This document shows, one piece after another, positions 1-7,978 of a stretch of 38,654 bases of DNA. The notes below the pieces were generated by a model that saw only the letters and a program-made list of their open reading frames with translations, made no database searches and was not told the origin of the DNA. The stretch spans positions 1 to 38,654 of the forward strand of contig PBSY01000025.1 in the NCBI GenBank assembly GCA_002726915.1, written 5' to 3'. How positions within the stretch are numbered: position 1 is the stretch's first letter; every line of letters begins with the position of its first letter. The stretch is from Verrucomicrobiales bacterium (GTDB taxonomy: Bacteria; Verrucomicrobiota; Verrucomicrobiia; Verrucomicrobiales; DEV007). The position numbers were made by a program, and so were the translations under genes.

Positions 1-1
1 C

Positions 2-211
2 AAGACAACGCTGAACCTCGTGAAGCCGATGCCCTGCAATGAAGGGACAGCAAAGCCGGGCTCAAAGCCCTCTCTCGAAATGCCAAAAACCTTGAACGCG
101 GCAGAGACTCCACCTCCTAAAAATGGTTTCAGCCCATTAGATCAGTCTGCGCTCTTTCATCACCTTAATGCGTTAGATTTTCCGCTATTACAAGCAACAA
201 AGACACTTTGA
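2..211 (+). CDS. possible 3' end of an unidentified gene
   Basis: An open frame runs from the window edge to a TGA at 209-211 (about 69 codons), with an in-frame ATG at 20. The peptide is Pro/Lys/Leu-rich and shows no domain I recognise. It could be the C-terminal tail of a gene entering from the left, or chance. Its only support is that it would converge on gspG, with a hairpin between the two ends. Confidence 0.18.
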   Translation, partial: KTTLNLVKPMPCNEGTAKPGSKPSLEMPKTLNAAETPPPKNGFSPLDQSALFHHLNALDFPLLQATKTL

Positions 212-248
212 CTGGCTAGATAACTCAATGGAGACAACTCGCATTAAG

Positions 249-278
249 GGGTGATACGACGTTTCGCTGGTATCACTC
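249..278. terminator. hairpin between convergent ends, candidate bidirectional terminator
   Basis: GTGATAC at 251-257 pairs with GTATCAC at 270-276 across a 12-nt loop. Pairs 250-277 (G-T) and 249-278 (G-C) extend the stem to 9 bp. It lies 40 nt beyond the gspG stop. Neither side has a strong T-tract, so termination is inferred from position and symmetry. Confidence 0.35.
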
Positions 279-317
279 ACTTAAGGTTTCAAAATCCCGA
301 TACCGAGATAATAACGC

Positions 318-905
318 TTAGTTGGACTGCCAGTTTGTGATGTGGCGAGCCTGATCGTCCTCAGAAGTGGGATCAGCGTCAACGATAGACCAGAGGTCGA
401 ACGTCGGATTGAAGGTTTCGCGCTCGTTCGGGTCAATATTCGGAGGCTGCGCTAGATAGCGGAACTCGTTGCCATATGCGTCAAGGATCACAAACTTACC
501 GTCGCCAGAAACTCCTACCCTCGGATCTTTCGATTCCTCATTCTCCTTAAAGGAAAGTCTCGGGACATAAACTTTTTCGTCAGTCTCGAAATCAACCTCT
601 CCATCTTCGTTCCAGTCACCGGAAAGATGCTTGTAAAGAATTGACGAGCCATCAATCCCAATAATATCGCGCTCCCCGCCATTCGGAGGGTTCTGGGGAT
701 AGATACCATGATCAAGCTGGTATTTGGACAATCCGTCTGCCAACTCAGCCATCATTCGCTCGACTTTCCCACGGTTAATCTTTGATTGGATTCCCGGCAA
801 AGCAGAAATTAAAAGACCAGCGAGAATGACCATGATCGAAATCACGGTCATCAATTCGATCAAGCTGAAGCCGGAAGCGACGCGCTTGGATACAGAAAAC
901 TTCAT
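318..905 (-). CDS. gspG: GspG-like major pseudopilin (type II secretion / type IV pilus-like)
   Basis: This 195-residue prepilin is expected to assemble into a short inner-membrane-rooted pseudopilus in the periplasm. It has a short basic leader ending in Gly12, then Phe13, Glu17 at mature position +5, and a hydrophobic helix to about residue 35, which is the classic prepilin-peptidase site. The C-terminal half carries the GspG-type DAYGNEFRY (142-150) and a DLWSIVDADP segment (170-179) corresponding to the calcium-loop region. Between them, residues 97-109 form an Asp/Asn/Gly-rich loop resembling an EF-hand. It is the last gene of the gspE-gspE-gspF-gspG series and has its own promoter-like boxes. 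GspG is about 140 residues in Proteobacteria, so this one carries an insertion of roughly 50. PilE/PilA-like pilin is the alternative. Confidence 0.85.
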   Translation of the reverse strand: MKFSVSKRVASGFSLIELMTVISIMVILAGLLISALPGIQSKINRGKVERMMAELADGLSKYQLDHGIYPQNPPNGGERDIIGIDGSSILYKHLSGDWNEDGEVDFETDEKVYVPRLSFKENEESKDPRVGVSGDGKFVILDAYGNEFRYLAQPPNIDPNERETFNPTFDLWSIVDADPTSEDDQARHITNWQSN

Positions 906-912
906 AGTCTAA

Positions 913-942
913 ATCGTAACAGTCGGCAATGAACCGTGTCAA
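913..942 (-). promoter_or_regulatory. candidate sigma-70 promoter of gspG, ending at the start codon
   Basis: On the minus strand a perfect TTGACA (942-937) is followed after 18 nt by TACGAT (918-913, 4/6 match). Only 7 nt separate this -10 box from the ATG at 905, so the predicted transcript would have almost no leader. No Shine-Dalgarno is visible. Confidence 0.5.
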
Positions 943-978
943 TACATTGTAAATATCGACACAGCTCAAATTTCACGC

Positions 979-2253
979 TTAGCCTGCCGCGTTGTTCATT
1001 TCGGTGATGATCGTAATCATCGGCATGAACAAGGCAATCACAATGGTTCCAACTATGCCGGCAAGAAAAACAATCATGATCGGCTCAATCATAGAGGTCA
1101 TCGCATCAACGGCATTATCAACTTCGTCGTCATAAACATCAGCAATCTTTAGGAGCATGTCAGGCAACTGGCCCGTTTCCTCACCCACGTCGACCATGCT
1201 GATCACCATGGGCGGGAAGATCTTACTCGCTTCAAGTGGGGCGACCACAGATTCGCCCTCTCGGACGGCCTCATGGACTTTGTCAATCGCTTCGGCAACC
1301 ACCACATTACCTGCTGTATCGCGGGTAATGTTCAGCGCTTGAAGAATCGGCACACCACTGGTCACGAGAGTTCCTAATGTACGAGTGAATCGTGAAATAG
1401 CGCCCTTGAGTGCGACCGGACCGAAAACAGGTATGTAGAGTTTCCAGCGGTCAATAATCCTGCGGCCACCCTTCGTCATTGCGAAGAGCTTCCACCCTGC
1501 ATAGAGCAAACCTCCTCCAACCACCACCACTAGCAGGTTATCCTGCACGAATCGGCTGATGGCAATGACCACTTGGGTAATCTTGGGTAACGGTTTATCA
1601 CCGAGCATTTCGGCAAAGATTCGCTCGAACCGAGGAACGATCACCGCCATGAGGAAAATCAAAATCGCTATCGCGATTACGATCACGATGATTGGGTAAA
1701 CCATCGCCGAAACAATTCGGTTTTTCAGCTTTTGTGCTTTTTCTTGATATTCCGCGAGACGAATTAAAACCAGCTCTAGAACACCGCCGAGTTCACCGGC
1801 TTTCACCATATTGACGTAGAGCTTGTCGAAAATTCGCGGATGCTGGCCAAGGCTCTCTGAAAAAGTGGACCCTCCAGCAACAGCGTCTGCGAGGTGGTTG
1901 ATGGTTCCCGCCATAACCTTATTTTTCTCCTGCTTTCCAAGCACTGAAAGCCCCCTGAGCAGCGGAAGGCCCGAGTCCACCAATGTGGCTAACTGGCGAG
2001 TAAAGATCATCAAGATCTTACCCTTCACGCGGCCACCGGCTCCTGCTCCCGTCTTCCCTTTCGCCTTCTGTCCTTTCTTGGCCCGACGCTTTGCATTGCC
2101 GGAAACTCCACCTTTACCGGCAGAAACAACCTGTGTCGGATAAAGACCGCCTTTTCGAAGTTGCTCGATAGCATCTTTCTCGTTTGTTGCCGAAATAGAC
2201 CCGGTTGTTTCTTCCCCTTTCGCGTCGAGGGCAATGTATTCAAAGTTTGCCAT
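979..2253 (-). CDS. gspF: GspF/PilC-family inner-membrane platform protein
   Basis: This 424-residue protein is the inner-membrane platform that couples the GspE/PilB ATPase to pseudopilin assembly. It begins with the family-typical MANFEYIALDAKG segment, followed by a Lys/Gly-rich linker (about 46-79) that is unusually basic. Two GspF cytoplasmic domains follow: the first contains FTRQLATLVDSGLPLL (about 84-99), and the second contains FTRTLGTLVTSGVPILQAL. Three hydrophobic segments are visible, at about 180-207, 240-262 and near the C-terminus (the IEPIMIVFLAGIVG region). The length is normal for the family. It lies 99 nt downstream of the second ATPase and 73 nt upstream of gspG, so cotranscription is plausible. 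The start is ATG with no clear ribosome-binding site. Confidence 0.93.
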   Translation of the reverse strand: MANFEYIALDAKGEETTGSISATNEKDAIEQLRKGGLYPTQVVSAGKGGVSGNAKRRAKKGQKAKGKTGAGAGGRVKGKILMIFTRQLATLVDSGLPLLRGLSVLGKQEKNKVMAGTINHLADAVAGGSTFSESLGQHPRIFDKLYVNMVKAGELGGVLELVLIRLAEYQEKAQKLKNRIVSAMVYPIIVIVIAIAILIFLMAVIVPRFERIFAEMLGDKPLPKITQVVIAISRFVQDNLLVVVVGGGLLYAGWKLFAMTKGGRRIIDRWKLYIPVFGPVALKGAISRFTRTLGTLVTSGVPILQALNITRDTAGNVVVAEAIDKVHEAVREGESVVAPLEASKIFPPMVISMVDVGEETGQLPDMLLKIADVYDDEVDNAVDAMTSMIEPIMIVFLAGIVGTIVIALFMPMITIITEMNNAAG

Positions 2254-2352
2254 ATATTTTTCTTATGCAGTTTGCTTTTGTGAAATTCGTTTCTGTAGCT
2301 TAGCGATTTCGCGAACTCGATGTCGATGCAAAAAGCGCATCCGCGGCTTTGT

Positions 2353-4047
2353 TCAGGTGTATTTTAGCACTTCCTCGATCGAAGTGATTCCGTCAAAAAT
2401 ATTCCTTAATCCATCCTCTCGGAGCGTTTTCATTCCCAACTCCTTGGCCTTCTGCTGCAGGACGACCGTTGCAGCTCTCTGCGCCACTAATTCGCGAAGG
2501 GGATCGGACATATCAAGCAACTCAAAGAGACCCTGACGCCCGCGATAGCCAGTGTCATTGCAGGAATCACATCCCTGGCCCGTGTAAAACTCTCGCCCTC
2601 CGGTATCAGCCTCATTCAACCCTAATTGAGCCAGCACGGCCGCTGTCGGATTGTAGGCCACCCGACAATCAGGGCAAATGCGACGCAGAAGACGCTGTCC
2701 AAGCACTCCTTCGAGCGTGGCCGCAACAAGAAAAGGCTCACAACCCATATCAATCAGACGGGTCACAGCGCCCGGCGCATCGTTTGTGTGCAGCGTGGAC
2801 AGCACTAGGTGTCCGGTCAACGAGGCTTGAATCGCGATTTGAGCAGTCTCCAAATCACGCATCTCACCGACAAGAATCTTATCAGGGTCTTGGCGCAGGA
2901 AGGCACGGAGGACTCTTCCGAAAGTGAGCCCTATGCCATCATTGACGGGCACTTGCATGATGCCATCCATGTCATACTCAACAGGGTCTTCCGCGGTTAG
3001 CAGCTTTGATTCTTCGGTATTTATTCTTCGCAAGCAGGCGTAGAGCGTAGTTGTCTTGCCGGCACCGGTCGGCCCTGTGCAGATGAAGATTCCATTCGGC
3101 TTTTCAATCGTGTCGGTGACGTATTCGTAAATCTCTGGCTCGAGATTAAGCGTTTCAAGATCAAGGTTCACATTCGACCGATCAAGAACACGAAGCACAA
3201 CGCTTTCCCCAAATGCGGTCGGCAGCGTCGACACACGCATATCAACCGGCTTATCGTTAATCTCCTTGGTGATCCGCCCATCCTGAGGAAGCCGAGTCTC
3301 CGCGATATTCAGTCCTGACATCACCTTAATTCGGGAGGTAATTGCAGCCTTCAAGTGTTGCGGTGGCGGCGCCATTTCATATAGGGCACCGTCGACCCGG
3401 TAACGAATCTTGAAGTCGTCCTCGAACGGCTCAAAGTGAATATCGGAAGCCTTCTCCTTGATCGCCTGGTAAAGAACTAGATCGACGTAACGAATAATAG
3501 GCGCGGAATTGGATTCCTCCTCGAGATCTTCTCCTGACAGAGCCTCTACCTCGGCTCGAATTGCTGCCAAAGCATCGCTCTCGCCTGCACCTGCGGAACC
3601 GCCTTCACCAGCACCACCCCCACCATAATAAAAACGTTCAATCAGTTCGGCAATCTGCTCGGGTGGAGCTACCGCGGGAATAATGGTCTGGTTAAGAGAA
3701 AAGCCCAGTTCTTCCAAGTTCTGAGGCTCTAATGGATTAGCAATCGCTACCTGCAGGCCCCCATCTACGAATTGAATTGGAAATGCTTGGTAAAGCTTTG
3801 CCGTTCCTGCGGGAACTGCCATCAATACCTGCTGAGCCGGTTCAAACTCATTCAGATCATAATATTCTCCGCCAATATCCTGCGCAACCAACTGAAACAA
3901 TTGATCACGCTGGATGATACCCATCTGCTCTACCGCCTGAGTGATATCCACTTCACTCTCATTCCCAGCAACTATGTATTCATCGCGCTGGGAATCGTCA
4001 ATTAATCCCCTCGAGATCAAGAGATCGATTACACTTTCAACCGTCAT
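2353..4047 (-). CDS. gspE: GspE/PilB-type secretion ATPase, copy 2 in operon order
   Basis: This cytoplasmic hexameric ATPase would power pseudopilus or pilus extension. In its 564 residues an N-terminal MshEN/T2SSE_N domain (1-140) is followed by a Gly/Ala/Glu linker (142-157) and the motor domain. The motor shows Walker A GPTGAGKT (325-332), the Asp box with AEDPVEY (352-358), Walker B ILVGEMRD (391-398), the His box STLHTNDAP, and a tetracysteine zinc site (C458, C461, C493, C496). The N-terminal domain and zinc site identify it as GspE/PilB rather than the shorter PilT. The ATG lies 34 nt after the upstream paralogue; an AGGAGAA at 4071-4065 sits 17 nt before it, further than usual. The assignment is firm; the exact system (T2SS or T4P) is not. 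Confidence 0.93.
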   Translation of the reverse strand: MTVESVIDLLISRGLIDDSQRDEYIVAGNESEVDITQAVEQMGIIQRDQLFQLVAQDIGGEYYDLNEFEPAQQVLMAVPAGTAKLYQAFPIQFVDGGLQVAIANPLEPQNLEELGFSLNQTIIPAVAPPEQIAELIERFYYGGGGAGEGGSAGAGESDALAAIRAEVEALSGEDLEEESNSAPIIRYVDLVLYQAIKEKASDIHFEPFEDDFKIRYRVDGALYEMAPPPQHLKAAITSRIKVMSGLNIAETRLPQDGRITKEINDKPVDMRVSTLPTAFGESVVLRVLDRSNVNLDLETLNLEPEIYEYVTDTIEKPNGIFICTGPTGAGKTTTLYACLRRINTEESKLLTAEDPVEYDMDGIMQVPVNDGIGLTFGRVLRAFLRQDPDKILVGEMRDLETAQIAIQASLTGHLVLSTLHTNDAPGAVTRLIDMGCEPFLVAATLEGVLGQRLLRRICPDCRVAYNPTAAVLAQLGLNEADTGGREFYTGQGCDSCNDTGYRGRQGLFELLDMSDPLRELVAQRAATVVLQQKAKELGMKTLREDGLRNIFDGITSIEEVLKYT

Positions 4048-4080
4048 AAAAATTCTATTTAATGTTCTCCTAACGGACGA

Positions 4081-5760
4081 TTAATCCGAATCCGACATAG
4101 TTACCCGAATCACTTCAGAGGGGGTCGTCGTTCCTGCAAGTACTTTCCGCACTCCATCTTCTCGAAGTGTTCGCATCCCCAATTCCCTCGCACGCTTGCG
4201 AAGTTGAGAACTCGATTCGTCTCCGTTGATCATAAGTCGGACTTCTTCGCTGATATTGAAAATCTCAAAAAGACCCATCCGGCCTCTGTGCCCTGTCATA
4301 CGACAGCTCCGGCAGCCGGTGCCCTGTTTAATTTCAGCCTTAGCCAACTGATCCTTAGTCAATCGGAGCGCTCGGATCTCTTTCTCAGAGATCTGACCCC
4401 CGGTAATACAATCAGGGCAAATCTTCCGAATCAGTCGTTGAGCCATGATCGAGCGAACCGCACTGGCGATAAGGAATTTCTTAACGCCAATATCCGCCAT
4501 TCGAGCGACAGCAGACGGCGCATCATTCGTGTGGAGAGTGCTGAATACAAGGTGGCCTGTAAGGCTAGCATTAATCGCAATTGAAGCGGTCTCAAGGTCC
4601 CGAATTTCACCAATCATGATGATGTTTGGCGCCTGTCGAAGGATCGAGCGAAGAGCAGCAGCGAACGTCATGCCGATATCATCTTTGACCTGCACCTGGT
4701 TGATACCGGAAAGAAGGTATTCAACTGGATCCTCCACGGTGATTATTTTTCGGTCCGACTTGTTGATCGCGTTTAGACACGCGTAAAGAGTGGTTGTTTT
4801 TCCGGAACCGGTCGGCCCGGTCACCAGGAGAATTCCATCGGGAAGACGAATCAGCTCGTTAAAGTTTGCTTCATCATCCGAGAAGAAGCCGAGCTGCGGC
4901 AAACCGATTGAAAGCGAGCTTCGATCGAGAATACGCATCACGATGCTCTCACCACAACTCGTCGGAACTGTCGAAACACGAAGGTCAAGGTCACCACTGC
5001 CGAACTTTGCCTGAATTCGACCGTCTTGAGGCACACGCTTTTCAGCGATGGCCATGGTTCCGGTCATGATCTTGATTCGGCTGACTACAGAAGGAAGGAG
5101 ACGCAGGGGATGGCTTTGGACTTTGTGCAAAGATCCGTCAATACGATAACGAACTCGAAGCTCACCCTCTAGCGGCTCGATATGAATGTCGGATGCTTTG
5201 TTCTGATAGGCTTCCTGAAGAATCTGGTAAACCATCTTAATAATGGGAGCATCACCACCTTCGCCCTCGCTCCCTTCGGTTACTGCAATCGCTTCACCAT
5301 CCAATTTTCCAATCTGGTCAGCGTCTAACTCAGAAGCGTAAAAGTCCAACTGTCGTTGCTTGATCGCCGAGTTCGACGCGACAACAAACTCAGGCTCGAC
5401 GGACAGGAGGTGGCGCACCGAGTCCAAGGTGTCAAAATCGAGAGGATCCGTTACCGCGACCACCAGACCACCATTAGACTCAGCAATCGGTACGATTTTA
5501 AAACGAACCGCACTATCTCCCGAAACATGGGATGAAACCGACGGATCAATCTCCATCTTGCCGAGATCAACGTATTCCATGCCGGCATTATTTGCCAATA
5601 CCTCGGCCACGTTTTCATCCGTGATGAGGTTCAGTGAAATCAACGCGTCGAGTTCTGACTCCGTTGATTTTTTCTTATGGTTTACGTCTTCCAGTGCGGC
5701 GGCATCGAACAGATGCGCCTCCTGCAAGAGTTCAAGGAGGTAAGGTTCGTTCGCGTACAA
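4081..5760 (-). CDS. gspE: GspE/PilB-type secretion ATPase, copy 1 in operon order
   Basis: This second full-length extension-type ATPase (559 residues) is paralogous to its downstream neighbour. The N-terminal MshEN-like domain covers about 1-140. The motor domain has Walker A GPTGSGKT (315-322), VEDPVEY (342-348), Walker B IIMIGEIRD (380-388), the STLHTNDAPSA His box, and zinc cysteines C448, C451, C483 and C486. The start is TTG at 5760: the reverse frame is open back to a TGA at about 5802-5800, with no ATG or GTG before the motor domain. No Shine-Dalgarno precedes it. A perfect TTGACA lies upstream, so this is probably the first gene of the gspE-gspE-gspF-gspG set. Confidence 0.92.
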   Translation of the reverse strand: MYANEPYLLELLQEAHLFDAAALEDVNHKKKSTESELDALISLNLITDENVAEVLANNAGMEYVDLGKMEIDPSVSSHVSGDSAVRFKIVPIAESNGGLVVAVTDPLDFDTLDSVRHLLSVEPEFVVASNSAIKQRQLDFYASELDADQIGKLDGEAIAVTEGSEGEGGDAPIIKMVYQILQEAYQNKASDIHIEPLEGELRVRYRIDGSLHKVQSHPLRLLPSVVSRIKIMTGTMAIAEKRVPQDGRIQAKFGSGDLDLRVSTVPTSCGESIVMRILDRSSLSIGLPQLGFFSDDEANFNELIRLPDGILLVTGPTGSGKTTTLYACLNAINKSDRKIITVEDPVEYLLSGINQVQVKDDIGMTFAAALRSILRQAPNIIMIGEIRDLETASIAINASLTGHLVFSTLHTNDAPSAVARMADIGVKKFLIASAVRSIMAQRLIRKICPDCITGGQISEKEIRALRLTKDQLAKAEIKQGTGCRSCRMTGHRGRMGLFEIFNISEEVRLMINGDESSSQLRKRARELGMRTLREDGVRKVLAGTTTPSEVIRVTMSDSD

Positions 5761-5772
5761 AACTGATGTGGT

Positions 5773-5803
5773 GTTAAGGAGGTTCTCGGCAATTATCTGT
5801 CAA
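5773..5803 (-). promoter_or_regulatory. weak candidate promoter of the gspEEFG set
   Basis: A perfect TTGACA lies at 5803-5798 on the minus strand. The best -10 candidate is CTTAAC at 5778-5773 after a long 19-nt spacer, ending 12 nt before the TTG start. The -35 is convincing and the -10 is poor. Confidence 0.3.
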
Positions 5804-5822
5804 CTTATGTGGCAGAAACCAA

Positions 5823-5844
5823 GTTGGAGCGAATACGCTCCAAC
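5823..5844 (-). terminator. strong hairpin, likely terminator of the L,D-transpeptidase-like gene
   Basis: GTTGGAGCG (5823-5831) and CGCTCCAAC (5836-5844) form a perfect 9-bp stem with a 4-nt loop, 68 nt past the stop of the minus-strand gene at 5913. On the minus strand the stem is followed by TTGGTTTCT, a modest T-rich tail. It also separates that gene from the gspE promoter region. Confidence 0.6.
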
Positions 5845-5912
5845 AGCGGTGTCGTGGGAACCTAAAGAAATTGTTCGGGCACGTGAAGAAAAAAACGCTT
5901 AAAACTCAAATT

Positions 5913-6890
5913 TTAAGATCTCGGAAATCCAAAGAGGTAATCTCCTGCCGCGACCGACACATCCGGTGGAAAATTAGCGTTTTCAAAAAAGTCATAACCC
6001 TCCTTTAGATTGGCCCAGAAATCGATCCAATCGGGCTGCTGATCCCATTCCTGCTCCATTCTTTTATCCGTCATGCGGAAGGGAAAGATGTGCACTCGGA
6101 AAATCTGCTGACCGGATTTCAAGGCAGCTTCCGAAAGAGCATAAATTTCCCTCATATCCTCCGGTAAAAGTACGAAATTACCGTCATGACTTCGGCCACC
6201 ATGAATCATGAGCCCGCCTCCAGCCCGGCCACGATAATTATCATATTCGTTAGGAAAACCCACATCGATACCCAAGAAGTCGCGAGACCTTGGCCTGAGT
6301 CGTGAAGCCCCGACATAATAGAATCCCTCCGGAGTCTGACGATCCCCCTCTTTCAGCTTGGGGCCCAGCTTTCCTGACCAGTCCCTCAGCCGATACACTT
6401 TATAGAGGGTGTAATGCTCAACTCCCCTCCCACGCATCCAAAATTCCAGCTCGTTCTCCTCCTTAAACAAACGTAGGAAAACCGGATCCCCTGCTTTAAG
6501 TTGCAAGGAATTTAACTCATCATTAAAACCGTCCTGCACCTCCGGACTCCAGTCGGAATAGGCCAGCGAAAGATCCGCGTCTAAAAGCTGAGTTGCCGAC
6601 CCACGGTTTTTCGACGGCTGGAAACCTTCGAAGAATCGCATGGTTCTATTCGCCAGTGGATATGGCTCAACTTCGCCTGAGGAGTCATGGACTGCGTTTG
6701 AAACACCACCCAACCGGCCTTCTTCACCCCGTAAGCGAGCTCGAATCACTTCTGGGAAATCCGAGAGCTTGCGGTAAACACCCATTAACGCCCCATCTTG
6801 AGATCGCCACTCCAACAAGTCCCTAACTAGCCATGGAGACGCGATCCCCAAAACAATGAGAAGAAAAGAAATAAAGTAACGGGCAAACAT
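5913..6890 (-). CDS. L,D-transpeptidase (YkuD/YafK-like) fold protein lacking the catalytic cysteine
   Basis: This 325-residue protein has one N-terminal hydrophobic segment (5-21), so it is probably anchored in or exported across the inner membrane. The C-terminal half matches the YafK-like L,D-transpeptidase family: KEGDRQTPEGFY (180-191), and the HG/SxG region GGLMIHGGRSHDGNF (225-239). In active YafK-type enzymes the segment after HG reads C-x-S-x-G-C. Here the histidine (H230), Ser234 and Gly237 are kept, but the cysteine positions hold R233 and N238 (AAT at 6179-6177). Family members form or cleave peptide cross-links in peptidoglycan; this one probably cannot use the usual thiol chemistry. 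It could be a binding or scaffold protein, or a divergent enzyme. It is monocistronic, with a good promoter and terminator. Confidence 0.72.
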   Translation of the reverse strand: MFARYFISFLLIVLGIASPWLVRDLLEWRSQDGALMGVYRKLSDFPEVIRARLRGEEGRLGGVSNAVHDSSGEVEPYPLANRTMRFFEGFQPSKNRGSATQLLDADLSLAYSDWSPEVQDGFNDELNSLQLKAGDPVFLRLFKEENELEFWMRGRGVEHYTLYKVYRLRDWSGKLGPKLKEGDRQTPEGFYYVGASRLRPRSRDFLGIDVGFPNEYDNYRGRAGGGLMIHGGRSHDGNFVLLPEDMREIYALSEAALKSGQQIFRVHIFPFRMTDKRMEQEWDQQPDWIDFWANLKEGYDFFENANFPPDVSVAAGDYLFGFPRS

Positions 6891-6931
6891 TTTAAAAAAA
6901 AAATTAGTTAGTAATTCTTAAATTTCAAGTC

Positions 6932-6961
6932 ATTATAATGTTTTTGGTTAACTGCTGTCAG
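6932..6961 (-). promoter_or_regulatory. sigma-70 promoter of the L,D-transpeptidase-like gene
   Basis: On the minus strand CTGACA (6961-6956) and a perfect TATAAT (6937-6932) are separated by 18 nt, with an A/T-rich leader of about 35 nt before the ATG at 6890. The -10 lies in the palindrome CATTATAATG (6931-6940), so a TATAAT also exists on the plus strand at 6934-6939. Confidence 0.6.
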
Positions 6962-6984
6962 AAAGCCTTGCTTCATTTGCCACT

Positions 6985-7012
6985 TGGACAATTACCCTTC
7001 CCTTCGTAACAT
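6985..7012 (+). promoter_or_regulatory. candidate promoter of mtnP, close to the start codon
   Basis: TGGACA (6985-6990) and TAACAT (7007-7012) are separated by 16 nt, with only 8 nt between the -10 box and the ATG at 7021. No Shine-Dalgarno is visible. Both boxes are imperfect, so this is tentative. Confidence 0.35.
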
Positions 7013-7020
7013 CTCGCCAC

Positions 7021-7905
7021 ATGACTGACGCTACTACTCTCGACAACGCCATCGGAGTGATCGGCGGTTCAGGCCTTTACGAACTGGAAGGCCTTACCGA
7101 TATCGAAGAGATCAAAGTCGAGACCCCATTTGGAGAACCGTCCGACGTTTTCATTTCGGGCCAATTTGGAGGGCGTCGGGTCTGCTTCCTACCTCGCCAC
7201 GGTCGCGGCCATCGCATTCTGCCTTCAGAACTTAACCATCGCGCAAATATTTGGGGCCTCAGATCTCTCAACGTGCGTTGGATAATTGCGGTGACTGCTG
7301 TCGGCTCACTCAGGGAAGAATACCGTCCGCGCGACATCGTCCTGCCTGACCAATTCTATGACCGGACAAGCCGACGCGCGGAGCATACCTTCTTTGGCAA
7401 TGGTATCGTTGCACATGTTGAATTCGGGGACCCCATTTCGACACAACTTAGAGAACTGCTCTTTGAGACTGCTGAAAAACTCGGTAAAACGGTCCATAAT
7501 GGCGGGACTTATGTGAATATGGACGGACCTGCGTTTTCAACTAGGGCAGAGTCAGAAACAAATCGTCAACTGGGCTTTGACCTTATCGGAATGACCAATC
7601 TACCCGAGGCCAAGCTTGCCCGGGAGGCAGAAATAGCACTTGCTACCATCGCAATGGTCACCGATTACGATTGCTGGAAAGCAGAGGAACATAACGTGAA
7701 CGCTCATTCAGTGATCGAGCATATTCAGGCTAATGCCGTCAGTGCCAGAGAGATTCTCGAGGAATTGATACCACAAATCCCGACCGACCCGGACTGGCCT
7801 GAACATAACTCTCTGGACAACGCTCTTTTTACCCCGCGCGAAATCTGGCCAACCAATACAGCCAAGGCACTGCAACCCATCCTTTCAAGGTTTATTGATA
7901 GTTGA
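7021..7905 (+). CDS. mtnP: S-methyl-5'-thioadenosine phosphorylase
   Basis: The enzyme cleaves methylthioadenosine (from polyamine and other S-adenosylmethionine-dependent reactions) with phosphate to adenine and methylthioribose-1-phosphate in the cytosol. The 294-residue protein has the family signatures in order: IGVIGGSGLY (11-20), TPFGEPSD (35-42), LPRHGRGH (57-64), the ELNHRANIW phosphate/base-site region (70-78), AVGSLRE (93-99), and NMDGPAFSTRAES (166-178). GMTNLPEAKLAREAE (190-204) followed by TDYDCW (214-219) strongly matches human-type MTAP and favours MTA over other purine nucleosides. The C-terminus is normal. No other methionine-salvage gene is adjacent. The ATG is supported by the domain starting at once. 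Confidence 0.92.
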   Translation: MTDATTLDNAIGVIGGSGLYELEGLTDIEEIKVETPFGEPSDVFISGQFGGRRVCFLPRHGRGHRILPSELNHRANIWGLRSLNVRWIIAVTAVGSLREEYRPRDIVLPDQFYDRTSRRAEHTFFGNGIVAHVEFGDPISTQLRELLFETAEKLGKTVHNGGTYVNMDGPAFSTRAESETNRQLGFDLIGMTNLPEAKLAREAEIALATIAMVTDYDCWKAEEHNVNAHSVIEHIQANAVSAREILEELIPQIPTDPDWPEHNSLDNALFTPREIWPTNTAKALQPILSRFIDS

Positions 7906-7978
7906 GTAATTTCTTGTTGCGGAATTGCGGAAATTTAAAATTTTCCTAAGTTAAAGTTCATCTCACCCCGTAATTTCT

